From contig JAPTOF010000010.1 in NCBI GenBank assembly GCA_028554755.1, positions 694,501 to 758,500 of the forward strand: a stretch of DNA of 64,000 nucleotides, in the 5' to 3' direction. The stretch comes from Cordia subcordata. Lineage: Eukaryota > Streptophyta > Magnoliopsida > Boraginales > Cordiaceae. The notes beneath the pieces were generated by a model. That model was not told the origin of the DNA, did not search any database, and saw only the letters and a program-made list of their open reading frames with translations. Positions 20,921 to 33,742 of the stretch are shown here, piece by piece. Each line of letters begins with the position of its first letter. The first letter of the stretch is position 1. The translations under genes and the position numbers were made by a program.

Positions 20921-21522
20921 AATATAAAAGAACACTAACTGTATTCATATTTTTTGACTGATTTATATGTTTGAGAATTGTATAGGAGTATGTATGTATA
21001 GAAGATAATTGGAGAGTTTTTATTGATTTGGGGATGAAGGAGTGAAGGCTATATATAGGGTTTTAAGCCATTTCGGTTCAGTAAGTAAAGCACCATAACG
21101 GTAGGCCACCTACTATTTCAGTAGGTCACCTACTATTTCGGTGATTGACCTCCTGTTACAGTTGGTAGTTTACCGTAAAAGCTGCCACCCTGTCAAGTCA
21201 TTTAAAGAATATATTTGTTAGCAGGACCAGCAGGCTTTCAGTGGATGACTTATCGTTGGCTCTACTATGGTGAGTCACTTAACATTCAAAATGACAACGC
21301 GTCAAGCACGAAGGGTTCAGTACGTGACCTACTGTTTCGGTAAGTCACTTACCATTCCTTTAAATTCTTGCTGACATTATGTCAGACATCATCTTAACGT
21401 AAGTTACCTACCGTTTCGGTAGGTCCTGTACCAAAAGTGTATTTTTGAAAACCTTTCCAAAAGTCAGGTATTTTTGTCATAAGTTTTCAAAATAAGGGTA
21501 AAACAAAATTACCGCCTAGGAA

Positions 21523-23231
21523 AGGATTTTAGCGTCGATGTTAGGTTGTCTCTAATAATTTCCTTATTTTTTTTCCGAAAGTTAGATAATCTAAGTCATT
21601 TTTTAAAAAAAATTTAATATTCTTTATTTTCAGTTATACTCCAAAAACTTCCATGTTTTTTTATCAAACACTCAGTTTAAGGAAGTCTCATTTCTATTTC
21701 ACTCTAGTAGCTCCATACTTTTTAAAGCCTTTGTGTCTGTTGCAATTTATAGTTATGGAATGACTTTAGAAATGAAAAAATCCCTTACATATGGTGTTTT
21801 GGTTTGGAGTTGGAAGAACCACCAAAACTTAAGGGATAAATGGGAGAATTGTTGGAACACTTTAACACCAACAACTCCCTTAAATATAAAAGTTTTTGTT
21901 ATTTAGGGGCTTTTTGGGAGTTAGCCTTACAAAGTCATTTTTGTTGTATATTAGATTTTTTTTTAATTTGTTTTTAATAACATAAGTAAGTAAACTACAA
22001 ACTGTATAGATCAAGGGTGATAACCTGATTTCGTAAAAGAAATTCTTTTATTCAGAAATGGGAGTTGTTTGTGTTGCAAAGCATCCAACTTCATAGAAGG
22101 TCAACGATTCCTTGCGTTTACTCCAACAAGGAAGGATGGTTAGTTGTGAAATTTTTTTTCTTTTTTTTTTGAGGCACTTGTGAGATTTAAACCCTGTTAT
22201 TTGGTACAATGAAGATTTTGAATCCTAATACAATACCCTGTTATTTGATTATTTTGCCTATGTTTTTGTGTTTTGAACCTTAATTCAATATCTTTTTCGC
22301 TCCATGAATAAAATCTTACTGATTCAATGAAATAAATTCCATATCTATTTTTTAATTTAATTTAAATTAGCACAACATAATTTAATAAATAGCAAAAATA
22401 TTCAAAAAAAACCGTGAAAGTCGAATATCTGATGTTATTAATTTTAATACCCAATTATTCTTTTTTTTCACGACTGAAATCTAAAAACCAAAACCCGATC
22501 CATTCCAATATACAAATATCAACTCTAAAATTTTTCTCCTAAAAAAGGTTGAAAATTTTGAAAATAATGGTTAATAAACTTATCTAAATCAATCTTAAGG
22601 TTATGCATTTCTTTTGGGACTATCATATATTTTCTAAATTGAAACATTGATTAAATTGAAAAATAATCATACTACATTTTATTATTATAATATATATTTT
22701 AAAAAGTAATCTAATCATTAGATAAACCACATGGAATTATGATGTCAATTTCTTCTAGACAAAAAAATGTAGATTGTATTTTTTTTTTTTTTGGTCAAAC
22801 CGAAAAGTAGTTTGTATGGAGAATTCGATTTGCCTGCATCATACGAGTTTGTACGCGACTCTAAAGAAAAGTTCGAGCATGCCAATCTTTAACTCCTGAC
22901 AAATCCTTTGCTCTGTTCAAGTCGATGAGGATAAATTTCACAAGTATATCTCGATAAATTTCACATACATAAAAACCTGCGCAATTTTGGAGGGACTAAA
23001 TCTTTTATTAATTGCACTCTGTATATTTATCAAGCTATTTTAATCCAAGTATAAATAACACAATCAGTCATTAGATAAGTACTAATATAGACTTACTTTG
23101 AATAGCACCATACTACATTTTATTTTTGACTATCATATATTTATCAAGCTATTTTAATCCAAGTACAAATAACATAATCAGCCAAGAGGTAAGTACCAAT
23201 ATAGGCTTGAATCAGACTTTGAATAGTAGCA

Positions 23232-23280
<49 letters not shown>

Positions 23281-23308
23281 CTATCATTTACTTTGAATAG
23301 CAGCAAAC

Positions 23309-23357
<49 letters not shown>

Positions 23358-25657
23358 TTTTACTATCATTTACTTTTTAAGTTGGATATTGCATTTTTTA
23401 CTATCATGTACCTTTTTTTTTGTTTTGCATAATAGAAACCAGAATAACTATGATCACATTAAATTTATTTAAAATTATTATATTTGGGTTTGTATGAATT
23501 GATTTTTTAGAAGTGTTTTTTTCAAGTTAAAATTTTTGACTTTTTGGAGAAAGTTAAAGTTGATTTTGCTTTTCTTAGAGTTTCAATTTTTTTTTTTTAA
23601 AAAAAACCAAATATGTGTTGTAAAAGTATGTTTTAGTTCTTTGAACTTATTCACAGATTGGGATTTAAATTGATCTTTGTCAATAGTCTCAGCATTAAAT
23701 TTCTACATGAGATATGATAATTGCTACAATAATATTCAAATTTGCAATTCACTGTTTTCTACAGAAATGAACTCTATATGATGGCAGCTTTACAAATCAC
23801 ATTTATATTTGTCATATGTCTCCCAGTAAAATAATCTAAGAGGGCTAGTGAAATAGATTTTTGACACAAAATATGACAAATTAAATTGCTTTTCAGATTA
23901 ACAAAATAACTTATGATGGAATATATTCAAACAACAAGTAATAGATAATTAACCAACTCAAATATATAGAGCAAAGGGAGAAGAGATATAGCAAAGCGAT
24001 TTTTAGGTGGTTCAAACTGTCTTGGACTTAGTCCACCAATTAAAGTTTCCTTGTTTCCGAAGTCTCACTATAACCTTCGATTCTTGTTTTATCCATTATA
24101 GAAACATACAACAATATTTACACCTCTTCTTCACCACTTAAACCACAAATGTGCACCTAACATTTACTGAGTTTAGCCCTTCACTCTTTCCTGATGGTTG
24201 ATCACACTACTTATAGTACCCAAAAAAACTAGATAAGTTCAAGTACTCTTTCGGTTAAAGAGACATGCACTTGTTTTAGGAAAACATGCACATGCACTTT
24301 TATAAACAAATATTTGGAAAATTATGTTGGATTCAAACATCATGCACTTACACTTATCATAAACTTGGTGCCAGGGTAAATCAGTGATGCCATCCTACCC
24401 CTATCAACGGAAAAAAATTCGCCCAACCCCTGTGGAGTTAATAAGGTCAATAGAATAAATCCTAATACAAAAATGTTGAAAGTGTATTGCTGAAAAAGAG
24501 ACATGAACTTGGTTTTCAAAGTGGATAAGACACTTTAACAACTAAACTAAGAGGGTGCTTGGGTATTTATTTGTGGTAAAAAGTATGCGAACATATACTT
24601 TTTTTTATAGGAGCTTATAAATTGCAAAATAAGCACTCCCTAACAACCTCTAGATGAATTTTCAAGAATATGACACACATAATAGTAAACTATAAAATTA
24701 AGGTACATGATAAATAAATAAATATATCTATATATACATGTATATCAACGCGAGATTGGACTAGATCAACAAACAGTACTTTGTCTCGCCCCTGCACCGA
24801 AGGAAGGGCGAAATCTCTGCTCTTCCCCAGTAGGGATTTTTCAAAAAATCCTGCCCAACTCTTATGGTACTCCTGCTGAAGGAGGGGGGAGGGGTGAATG
24901 ATATGAAAAACCACTCCCATCCATACATCCTATCTCCTCCACACAAGACTGAGGAGGCAAAAATGACGAGCTAAGCTTAATCGATGGTTTGCGACACCCC
25001 AATAAGTTATATGAATCCCAAATACCTTCTGAACTCAGAAATTAATGGCGGTTGTCTTCCCAATAGAGGTGGAGTGAGAGATAGAAAGTCCTCCCACGCG
25101 ATAAAATTTTTCAATAAAATGTATTTTATCATTTTATCGTAATTGTATGAAATTTTGTCTTAAAAGTTAAAACTCACAAATATTTCCTATACTAATAAAG
25201 ATATTACACAAAATTTCTAATTTTTGGGTGATTGTACAATATTCTTTATAGTACTGAGATATTAGTAATATTTTTAATAACATAGAAAGGATTAGTAAAT
25301 TTTGAAGTCATAAGAAATTTTATGCTGAATTTGAAAAGCTGAGGACAAAATGCTTTAAAAATTTTTTAATAGATGTGCCCGGAAGAATTTCCTTATGAAC
25401 AAAGGATGAAGTTATAAACCTCATCGTAGCCCAGAAAATCACAATGATTGATCTAATTATGACGGAATATATTTATAATATATAACAAGTGCAAACTTCT
25501 TAATTATTATTATTATTATTTTTTTTGTTAAATCCCACCCCATAGAATTGAATCAGGACCTCACCAGTGAAAAGAGATAATCAACCACGTTAGTTATCTC
25601 TTAATTCCAACTTCTTAATTACAATCTACTGGACAAATCAATTAAGCATCTTAATCC
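21523..25657. other. Intergenic, transposon-derived AT-rich region
   Basis: No gene recognised across about 4 kb. 23210-23350 carries two TA arrays. 23930-24330 resembles the terminal part of a retrotransposon. 24370-24430 resembles the end of the TIR family at 51.8-52.6 kb. 24640-24960 is a repeat related to 7160-7260 and contains GC-rich CCCTGCACCG / CCTGCCC blocks typical of small plant DNA transposons. The open frames in 24690-24946 match no family I know. Confidence 0.4.
23212..23350. repeat. Duplicated (TA)n arrays
   Basis: CTTTGAATAG(T/C)AGCAAAC followed by a long TA run occurs twice in tandem (TA runs at about 23233-23277 and 23309-23350). A third partial copy of the leader follows at 23361. 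This is a tandem duplication of a unit of about 74 bp containing a microsatellite. Confidence 0.85.
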
Positions 25658-27834
25658 TCAATTCAACACATTACAACTCCTCCTAATTTCACCCTGCTTG
25701 CCAGTCAAAACATTCGAAGAAGACAATTTCACAAAAGCAGAAGAAAACATCTGGAAGAACCGATCTTGATCGGTCGCGAAACCTCGGACGAACTGAGCCG
25801 TTCGAGGATCTGATGCCATTTCAGAATCAATTCTCAGTACTCCTTGCCCACTTAATGAGTTCATGTAGTATTGGTTGTCGAACAATAGACTTGTGGGATC
25901 ATTTACCACAAAGCTTATGTTATACGCCAATGAACCCAGTGGACAGCTTAGCCTCAACAATGTTTGAAACCCTGGTTGGATGTGATTGTCCTGACCAGCT
26001 TCTGCTTGGTCCAGTCGCCTTTGCACGTTCAGGCAATGTGTAACTCCAAGTGTATGCGCACCTGTTCGGTCAAAACAATTACCCCAGTTCAGTTGTTGAA
26101 CTATAGAGTCTTGAATAAAAATATTGTTGAATAAAAACTGTTAATTGTATGATCTTGTATTTTAAGAGTTAAGTTTTTAGTTATTTAAGGACCATATTAG
26201 ACTTTCAAAAATATAAAGTAATATTTTTGAGAAAAATAAACAAAAATAATCTATTGACATATATAAAAGCAGCTTTTCAAAATCTACTTTATAATTTTTT
26301 TAGCTTCTCTTTTAAAAATGGGTCGAGTAAGCAGTTTTTAAGGTCACATAAAGCACAACTACCTCTTCGTGCTGTGAGGGCCTTGTAGGAAACCAAATCT
26401 CAATAACTAAATTTTACATTCTAACATCCCAACATGTGACTCATTGCCCGAAAAGCTCGAGTGTCTAAAAATTGAGTCAAACAGACTCTTAATACATTAC
26501 TTATTTTACGTGTTCATGGTCAAGATGTTAGGTATTATGAAAAGAAGGTGCGGAACTATGGAGGATATATCTTGTTACCATGTCAGACCTACATCCATAT
26601 TTCAAGAAAATTAATGTATTAAAACTTCGGTAATTTTGTACCCATGATAGCCACGGATTCCTCAACACTCATGCCTTTGTTGGCAAAAATCTGAAGCATG
26701 CCATCAACTCCTAAATTTGGCATGGGAAGTGAAGCGTCTGCAAGTGTGTAATCTGGAGGGGTTGATGAATCTCTCCTGCCCAGTGGCACATTTATTCTAG
26801 GCCCTATCGATAGTGCAACTGCCTCTCTAGCTGCCAATACTAGAATGTCAGCACACGAAACTTGCTGTGGACATGCAGTTTCAACCATTGACTTTATCAA
26901 GTTCACTGTTTCTCTCTTCCTGATTCCGAAATTTTTGGTTGAGATCAGCTCTGATTGATGATGATCAGGGTCACCAAGCACTGGACCAAGAAGTATCGAA
27001 GCATCACACCCCTGCCAGTGAACATTCAAAATTAGTCTTGTACGACCATTTTTAGGGTAGAGCTCTGTGTTTCTTATGGGTTGTTTGGATTGGCTAAAAG
27101 TACTTTCTTTTTTTACGGAAGAGAGTACATTATTTTTGTAATAATTATTTAGGACTCGTTTGTATTAGTTTTTTCTATAAAAAAATATTTTTAACAACTC
27201 TTAAAAAAAGTGTTTTCTTGAGAAGTTGAAAATTTTAATTTTTGAAAAAAATTACATTTGAACTTTTCTCATATTTTTAATTTTTTAAAAAGTTTAAATA
27301 ATTATTGCAAAAAAAAAAATTTACTTTGTCAAGAATTTTTGTTTTCATGGGAAAAACCCAATTAAATAAGCCCATGGTTTCGCTTATAGAAAAGTTGAAA
27401 CTCTAAAAAATAATTCAGATATAACTTTTTCCAAAAACCAAAATTTTTACTTTTTCAAAAATACATTTCTTTTAAAAGTTGCTAAAAAAAACCAATTCAA
27501 ACGAGCCCCTAAAACTACAATATCGGCTGCATTAGCAAAATGCACAATGCTCACAATGCGTATACCGAGAAGAAAAAGAGAGGAAGAGAGAGACCTGAAC
27601 TTGGCAATCATGGAACATGAGCCTTAAGAGAGCGGCAGGAGTGGAGGGATCAATTGCAGAGATGGATTGAAGTCCAGCTCTCACAATGTGCTCCACCTGT
27701 GGGCATGACTGCTTATAGAAGTCAAACGAGAGGCCCCCTCCAGCTTCAACACTGAGCCTCAACACAAGTACTGAACACATTAACACATGCCCAACTATTC
27801 TCAGATCCATCACGAGAAATTTTGTTTGATGCAT
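25658..27834 (-). CDS. Class III (secretory) plant peroxidase, 3 exons
   Basis: A heme peroxidase that oxidises phenolics with hydrogen peroxide in the cell wall or vacuole. Exons are 27834-27595, 27011-26642 and 26061-25658. They total 1014 nt (337 residues plus stop). There is a hydrophobic N-terminal signal segment, then [16 protein letters not shown] and the distal heme site LRLMFHDC (His75). Next come GCDASILL, the stretch [17 protein letters not shown], and the proximal heme-binding [10 protein letters not shown] (His206), split by intron 2. The residue after FHDC is Gln where most family members have Phe (FHDCFVQ). Only two introns are present where three are common, so one appears lost. 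A decayed partial copy of this gene lies at 7160-7920. Class III enzymes vary widely in substrate, so no specific role is assigned. Confidence 0.93.
27076..27515. mobile_element. MITE cluster (GTTTGGATTGG family) in peroxidase intron 1
   Basis: Starts GGGTTGTTTGGATTGGC and ends ACCAATTCAAACGAGCCCC. Internal copies of the same termini (GGACTCGTTTGTATTAG near 27152, and a reverse form near 27355) suggest two related insertions, one inside the other. It occupies most of the first intron. Confidence 0.5.
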
Positions 27835-29553
27835 TCATGACCCTGCTGGATTTTCAAATGTATCATTATATAAATGCAACAAAAGGGGTTTACTGAGAAG
27901 TCAAGAATCCCCGTGTTTCAGTAGCATTTCGACATAATCATTTTTTGGCTTAATGTTTCATTAATTTACGCGGTTCATTGTACACCTAAACCTGTAATTA
28001 AGCCATGTTATTATGTTCAGAAAATATTACCATTCAGGGTGTAAACATATGTTGTACTAGCATCAGGGATGTAACGAACAAGTCATGCAAGAATAAGGAA
28101 ATTAATCATTTGAAGAATGGAACGTTTTGTTAGTGTAGTTACCCTTTAAACGACTATATATATTTTTCGTCTATATTTGATAACAAGAAGCTAATCTCAG
28201 ATAAAATTAAATTGGATACACTCTCGCTAGGATTATAAATTTTGCGACATAGTAATGGTCCTTGATATATCACAAGGTCAATAAGAGAAAGACTCAAACT
28301 TGAGACATTTTTATCTTTATTATTTAAAAATATTTTTGCAGGTTTGCGAGAACTAAGCTTACACTGTCAAATTCATACGACAAATGTAAAATTGAATCAT
28401 CTGAGTGTTCATGAACCCCACTTCATTAAATGTATTTTTGAATTTGAACTGGAATATATTAATTAACTGCCTTTCCGTTAGGAGTTTCTTTCTCTATAAT
28501 CTTTTCTTTTTGTCCATAATCAGGAGACATCGACTATTTTAAACAGGAACAGTTGCGATAATTGCCATTGTTAGTAATTCATTATTTTGTAGTATTGTTG
28601 TCGTTAAGTGTAAATATCACTATTAGAAAGAAAAAAAAAAAGAAAAAAACGTACACCATAAATTAGTATTGTAAGTTTAAATTATAATTTGAAACAATTT
28701 ACATTGAGTTTTATTCGATTTACATCACTAGCTTTATTTGGGGAATCGTACTAGTTTGACAGTGAGAAGAAACATTCATATATCGGAACACATTCATTAA
28801 TTGTTCGCAACTCCCCTCTTGAAGGTAGTCGTTAGCGTTTTAAAAGCTGTCATTTCAACATCATGAATAGTTAATTCTAAAGCTGCAGCATTTGGCCCTC
28901 ATGCATTGCCTTCTGCAGCACATCTTCAACGTAATTCAGCAAATTTTAGTCTCTATCATGTCCATATTGTTACTATGAACGGCTGCATATCTAAAGACAA
29001 AAAGTCTGATACATAGGCCGAAATTTTTCTTTTCTATGCCTTCTCAAGCTAAGTTAATAGAATATTCAGAGTATATGTATATATGAGGACAGATGGACAA
29101 AATATGGAGAAATAAAAAATTTTGGAGCCTCACCCCTACATTATTATCCGCGCCCGATTTTCGTATAATTATAATATTATATGAGAATGATTTAATAATA
29201 AGATGTCCATACAAATGATGTACAATATAGTGCTAGTTCCAAAATAAACTTAATGCAAATGCTTTTACTAACCTTCTATATATCATAATCCAACATAATC
29301 TGTTATTGGACGTAACCTTTTTCTGCATGGTTCACGTAAACCATCACTAATAATCAACCAAAATGTAACATGGAAAAAAAAAGTGCTGTTATAACCACAT
29401 AGGTATCCTTTGGTAACCCTTTAATGTAGAAAAAGCCGCGCATAACATCTCAAGAATGAATGGAATCATCAAGTAACCTCTAGCATTCTAGTAATTTGCA
29501 GCTTTATGATCCATCTAAAGAACTACAGCTAACCAAAAAAAGAAAAAGAAAAA
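27835..29553. other. Intergenic region between divergent peroxidase and pectinesterase genes
   Basis: The minus-strand peroxidase and plus-strand pectinesterase start away from each other, so this 1.7 kb must hold both promoters. A TATATAA element at about 27867-27873 lies on the minus strand just upstream of the peroxidase start. Nothing else is recognised. Confidence 0.4.
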
Positions 29554-32530
29554 ATGTCGGGGTCTTTTACGCAATTTTCGATGTTTGCGAGGGCAACGGA
29601 AGTTGCTTTGACATTTATTCTTGTTATGTCTATCATAATCTTTGATGTTGTCCATGGTTTTTCTGCAAAGAAAGTGATCGATTCTCCGCTCTTGACAGAG
29701 AAGATAGGTAGCAATCGTACAATAATAGTTGATGTTAATGGAGAAGGGGACTTTAAATCGGTTCAATCTGCAATTGATTCTGTTCCTCAAGGAAATTCTA
29801 ATTGGATCATCATCCATGTTAGAAAGGGTGCTTACAGGTAATTTTAACTTTAGAATTAATAGCCATAATCTTGGGTAAACACAGCAAGTGGCCTTGAATC
29901 TTCCGATTCAAAATGAGTAACGTAAGTTATTTGTCAAAATCATGATACGCATTTATCGGAACCATGAAAATGTGTAGACTAAAATGTTACTTTTAAGAAA
30001 TGAAGGACAAAATTATCAAAAACAAGGAGATTTTGGCGTTATTTAAGGATATGTTTTGTACATTTTCATTGGAAATGTAGACTCATCTCATCCACCGAGA
30101 TAGGATTTCGTGCCGTCCTATATGATCTGAGATCATAATTAGTTATTCAAAGGTAAGTCGTAATCGAAAGGAAGGCTGAAGCATTGTTGATAATTAGGTT
30201 TAATGTTGAGCTACCAAAGAATAAAGAAGTGTCGGAGGGAGAAGACCCTTAAAATCAATGCGGATAGTAACACCTTAGAATTCAAAATATAATGACTTAA
30301 AAGTTCAATAGTCAATAGTAGCTTATATTTTATTAGCATATGCAGATACCTTATGTAGCTAGCACTAGTCCTGGAAATAGACCTGTATGATGTTATGAGC
30401 AAATGCTCGGGAACTATTGATACAATTATGATAAATGAAGTGAATGGTTCACAAACCATTGGGATCCGTTAGGAGGGATTCTCACTCGCTACTTTTGGCA
30501 TTTTGTGTATACAATCGCGTAGAAGCATTATTCTAATCAATGTTTTTAAACCATAAAAATGCAGAGAAAAGGTCCACATACCGCATGATAAACCATACAT
30601 ATTTATGAGAGGCAATGGAAGAGGTAGGACAGCCATCGTATGGTCCCAAAGTTCTGTTGAGGACTCTGCAACTTTCAAAGTTGAAGCTCCACACTTCATT
30701 GCCTTTGGTATTAGCTTCAAGGTTCACTCTCTATGCCTCTCTATAATTTCCATATTCGTAATAGTGAATCGTCTAAATCATTTAGAAGATGTTATAAAAG
30801 GATTGACATATCCAACGAGAACTTCCTAATCTAAAATGGACTATAATATTGATCAAAATAGGCTGAAATTTCAGAAATATTTTGTCAAGTGAACTATATG
30901 AAAACTATCAGATAAATACTAATCAGATTACTCATGTAGATGATTTTTTCCTCCGATGTGATTTTCTAGAATGAAGCCGTCAACAACATTGATAATGCTT
31001 CAGGAAACCAGTCCGTAGCTGCACATGTTGGGGCTGACATGGTTGCTTTCTACCATTGTGCATTCTTCAGCACACATAATACTCTCTTTGATTATAAAGG
31101 CAGGCATTACTATGACAATTGCTACATCCAGGGCTCTATTGACTTCATATATGGCCGTGGTCAATCACTGTTTCATGTGAGTGCGTCCTAATTTTTTAAC
31201 AGTATCTTTATCCAGTCACCTTTTATCAATTTCTCGCATGAATTTGTAAATGCAGAGCTGTGAGATTTTTGTTACTGCAGACAGGAGGGTTGAGATACGA
31301 GGGTCTATTACAGCCCAAAGTAGGTATTGTCATGCCCCACGCCCAGAACTCCAAGCCCGAGAATGAGACTGGCCAGTTAACTTGAGCTATTAGTTAAAAT
31401 TTACGACGTTCACTTATAAGTCACTCGATTAAAATATCTAATCATCGCTTTGGGACATTTGCAGGTATAACCCCAAGGAGAATAGTGGATTTGTATTTAT
31501 AAACGGAAAGGTGTATGGAGTTGGAGAAGTGTACTTGGGTAGAGCTAAAGGAGCTCATTCCAGGGTGATTTTTGCCAATACCTACTTGTCTAGGACCATT
31601 GCACCTCAAGGCTGGACTAATTGGAGCTACTCAGGCAGTACAGAGTAAGAAAACTTCCTCCTCAACGCAAAACTTTGCTTTAACATAATACAAACACCAA
31701 ATCATGAAGCTCAAACTAGTCGAAATTAACTGAGGCCTCATGATACATTTCTCTTGATTTTCTGTAACAATTTCTGAAGTTATTTCTGTTGAAATATACC
31801 AGATAGAAAAAAATTCATGAAATTTAGCCATCTTATAAGATCATGGACCACTCTTCATATTTGACCAATTGATTTTTAGGTTAGAACCTAAGTGATTTAT
31901 AATATTGTCTCAGAGTTGGGGCTTGGGCCTAGTTTTTTTCCTCGTGCACGTGTAACCCCTCTTTGTTAACATTCTAGATTTCACGTTCTTGGGCCACTCA
32001 CCCATCATTGTTTAGTGTTCTTGGCTCTAGGCTCATGTCACATGTGAGGAGAGTTGAAATATACCACATGGAAAAGAATTATAAAATCCAGATCACCTTA
32101 TAAATTTCTAGCCACTTCTCATATTGACCACCTAGTTTTAGGTTGAAAACTGAGAGTCCTTAGCAATTTTGACCTACTGATTCTGCCATGGAAATAGTTA
32201 TTTGTGAAATATAAGGCAAAATTGTATAAAATCAACTTCAAAGTGAGTTCAACCCTTCTCTAAACTCCGCGCATAATGAAAGTTCTTTCTTGATATAATG
32301 TAAGCTCCATGCATGCTGATAGTCATTGTCTCTTTCTACATTTAACTTATGCAAAATATGTTTGTAAATGAAACAGTAATCTATATCAAGCCGAATATAA
32401 ATGCCACGGGCCAGGAGCGGCTTCCAAAGCCCGCGCTCCATGGTCGAAGCAACTGAATGACAAAGAAGCAGCCCTCTTCCTCACGGTAGATTTCATCCAA
32501 GGGAAGCAATGGCTACCAGCATGGCTGTAA
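29554..32530 (+). CDS. Pectinesterase (pectin methylesterase) family protein, 6 exons
   Basis: A secreted cell-wall protein of the carbohydrate esterase 8 family. Exons are 29554-29837, 30565-30721, 30970-31176, 31256-31323, 31465-31644 and 32377-32530. They total 1050 nt (349 residues plus stop). It has an N-terminal hydrophobic segment and no PMEI pro-domain (type II layout). Recognisable motifs are GDFKSVQSAIDSVP, GNQSVA (catalytic-site Gln region), GSIDFIYG (second Asp, about 205) and YLGRAKGAHSR (active-site Arg). The usual QDTL motif reads HNTL (183-186), so the first catalytic Asp is replaced by Asn. I recall the same HNTLFDYKGRHY form in the PME29-like clade, so it may be lineage-typical and not a recent lesion. 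Intron 4 contains a short LTR-like tract related to one near 5237. Confidence 0.9.
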
Positions 32531-33296
32531 ACCCCACAATCTTACATTAGAATGGTTAACCCGAGCAGAAATGGTGTCTATAATGTAGCTTCTCTTTGTT
32601 AGTTTCTTAGAAGAATCATTGTGGCGGTTCGACCCTTTTCCGGACCCCACACATAATGAACGTTTCTTGCACCGAACTATCCTTTTATTCTAGTGCCGTG
32701 ACTTTTAATAAATTGGTCCCTCTATCGTTCTTGATACACTTGAAGAAATCTTAAAAGCGTTTAGGGATTTTGCTAGTATCATTGTTAGTAGAATGCAGGA
32801 AGGAGAGAAATCAGTTCATCCTGCTGATCCTCATGTACTTATAATATTCAGTCTAAATGGAATAATCGGCTTTTCTTGAGTAACCAAACCTTTACGAAAC
32901 AATTCCAATCATATATGTTACATAAACCTCTGTCTTCTTTTTCTTTCTTTTTCCTCTTCTCTCTCTTTTTTCCTAAAATCTGAAACAATCCACTTTAATA
33001 AGATTTGCATTACATCTACTTTTCAAATTTTCAAACTTTACGAGTACGGATAGAAGTTTATGAAATACCCATCAAAGAAGTTATTATTCTATTTCAAGAA
33101 TAGGGTTAGAAACTTAATCGAACTATTCAAAAATTCTAAAGATTAATCTCCAGTAAAACAATGTTAGACTTGGCTCGATTTTATTCGTTTACAACGTTAA
33201 TGAAATCTTACCGATCCCTCTCATTTTGTTGTCATTTATTAAGAATTGGTTAAATCTTCCTTGAAAAAAGAGAAAAAAAAAAAAAGGAATCTTGCC
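32531..33296. other. Intergenic region downstream of pectinesterase
   Basis: The left part is the likely 3' untranslated region of the pectinesterase gene. No gene or recognisable repeat follows until the HYPK-derived fragment. Confidence 0.4.
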
Positions 33297-33589
33297 TGTA
33301 AGCCCAAAAGTCAACAGGTTACCACCCAGAAAACTAGCCTATATCTGAAAAATCAGCCCATTGAAAAAGTAGGCCCCAGAACCCAAAGAGCCTCAGTTGA
33401 TTAAAAGTTTAAAAGCCCGAAACGAGCTCTTTTGAGACTAAAAAGGAGAAAAACCGAAGAAAAGTAAAAAAGCAGAGAAGAAAATTGGAGGATGGAAACG
33501 AGGGCATAGCAGCAGTTGTTAACTCGAAGGATTTACAGCAGCAAAGCAAAGCCCTCGACAGCTCACTGTGCATGTCGAAAATCGCACTG
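33297..33589 (+). pseudogene. Truncated 5' copy of the HYPK gene
   Basis: About 290 bp aligns with 39915-40210, covering roughly 190 bp of 5' flank and most of HYPK exon 1. The initiator ATG has become TTG (in AAATTGGAGG where the intact gene has AAATGGAGG). Small indels follow, and homology stops before the exon 1 donor where a CACTA-like terminal sequence starts. It cannot encode HYPK. Confidence 0.85.
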
Positions 33590-33742
33590 GTGATCTTACT
33601 CACGACAAATTTTGGTTTAAGTTTCAAGATAGCCACAGATAATCTTATTCGTGGCAAATTTTGATGTTAAATTCTTTTTTTTGCCACAAATTTTGTATTC
33701 TTATGGATAATTTTGTGATTTAAGTGCCTAATTATTGTAGTG
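33590..33742. mobile_element. CACTA-like transposon terminus
   Basis: On the minus strand the sequence starts CACTACAATAATTAGGCAC at 33742, and inward it carries repeated ACGACAAATTTTGG / GTGGCAAATTTTG units in the manner of subterminal repeats. It abuts the truncated HYPK copy, so one end of a CACTA-type element appears to cap that fragment. Confidence 0.5.

Larger units (their letters stand above)
17209..21513. mobile_element. Mutator-like element (MULE), non-autonomous, with a nested LTR element
   Basis: The two ends are inverted repeats of each other. Both read inward from TTTTACCCTTATTTTGAAAA, then through a degenerate block to repeated GGTAGGTCACTTACC-type palindromic units (17290-17520 and 21085-21440). 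The immediate flanks are ACCTAGGAA on the left (17200-17208) and GCCTAGGAA on the right (21514-21522), a 9-bp direct repeat with one mismatch, as expected for Mutator superfamily insertion. The interior encodes only part of the N-terminal region of a MULE protein. No transposase catalytic core was found, so the element is defective. A 2.1-kb LTR element sits inside it. Confidence 0.8.
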
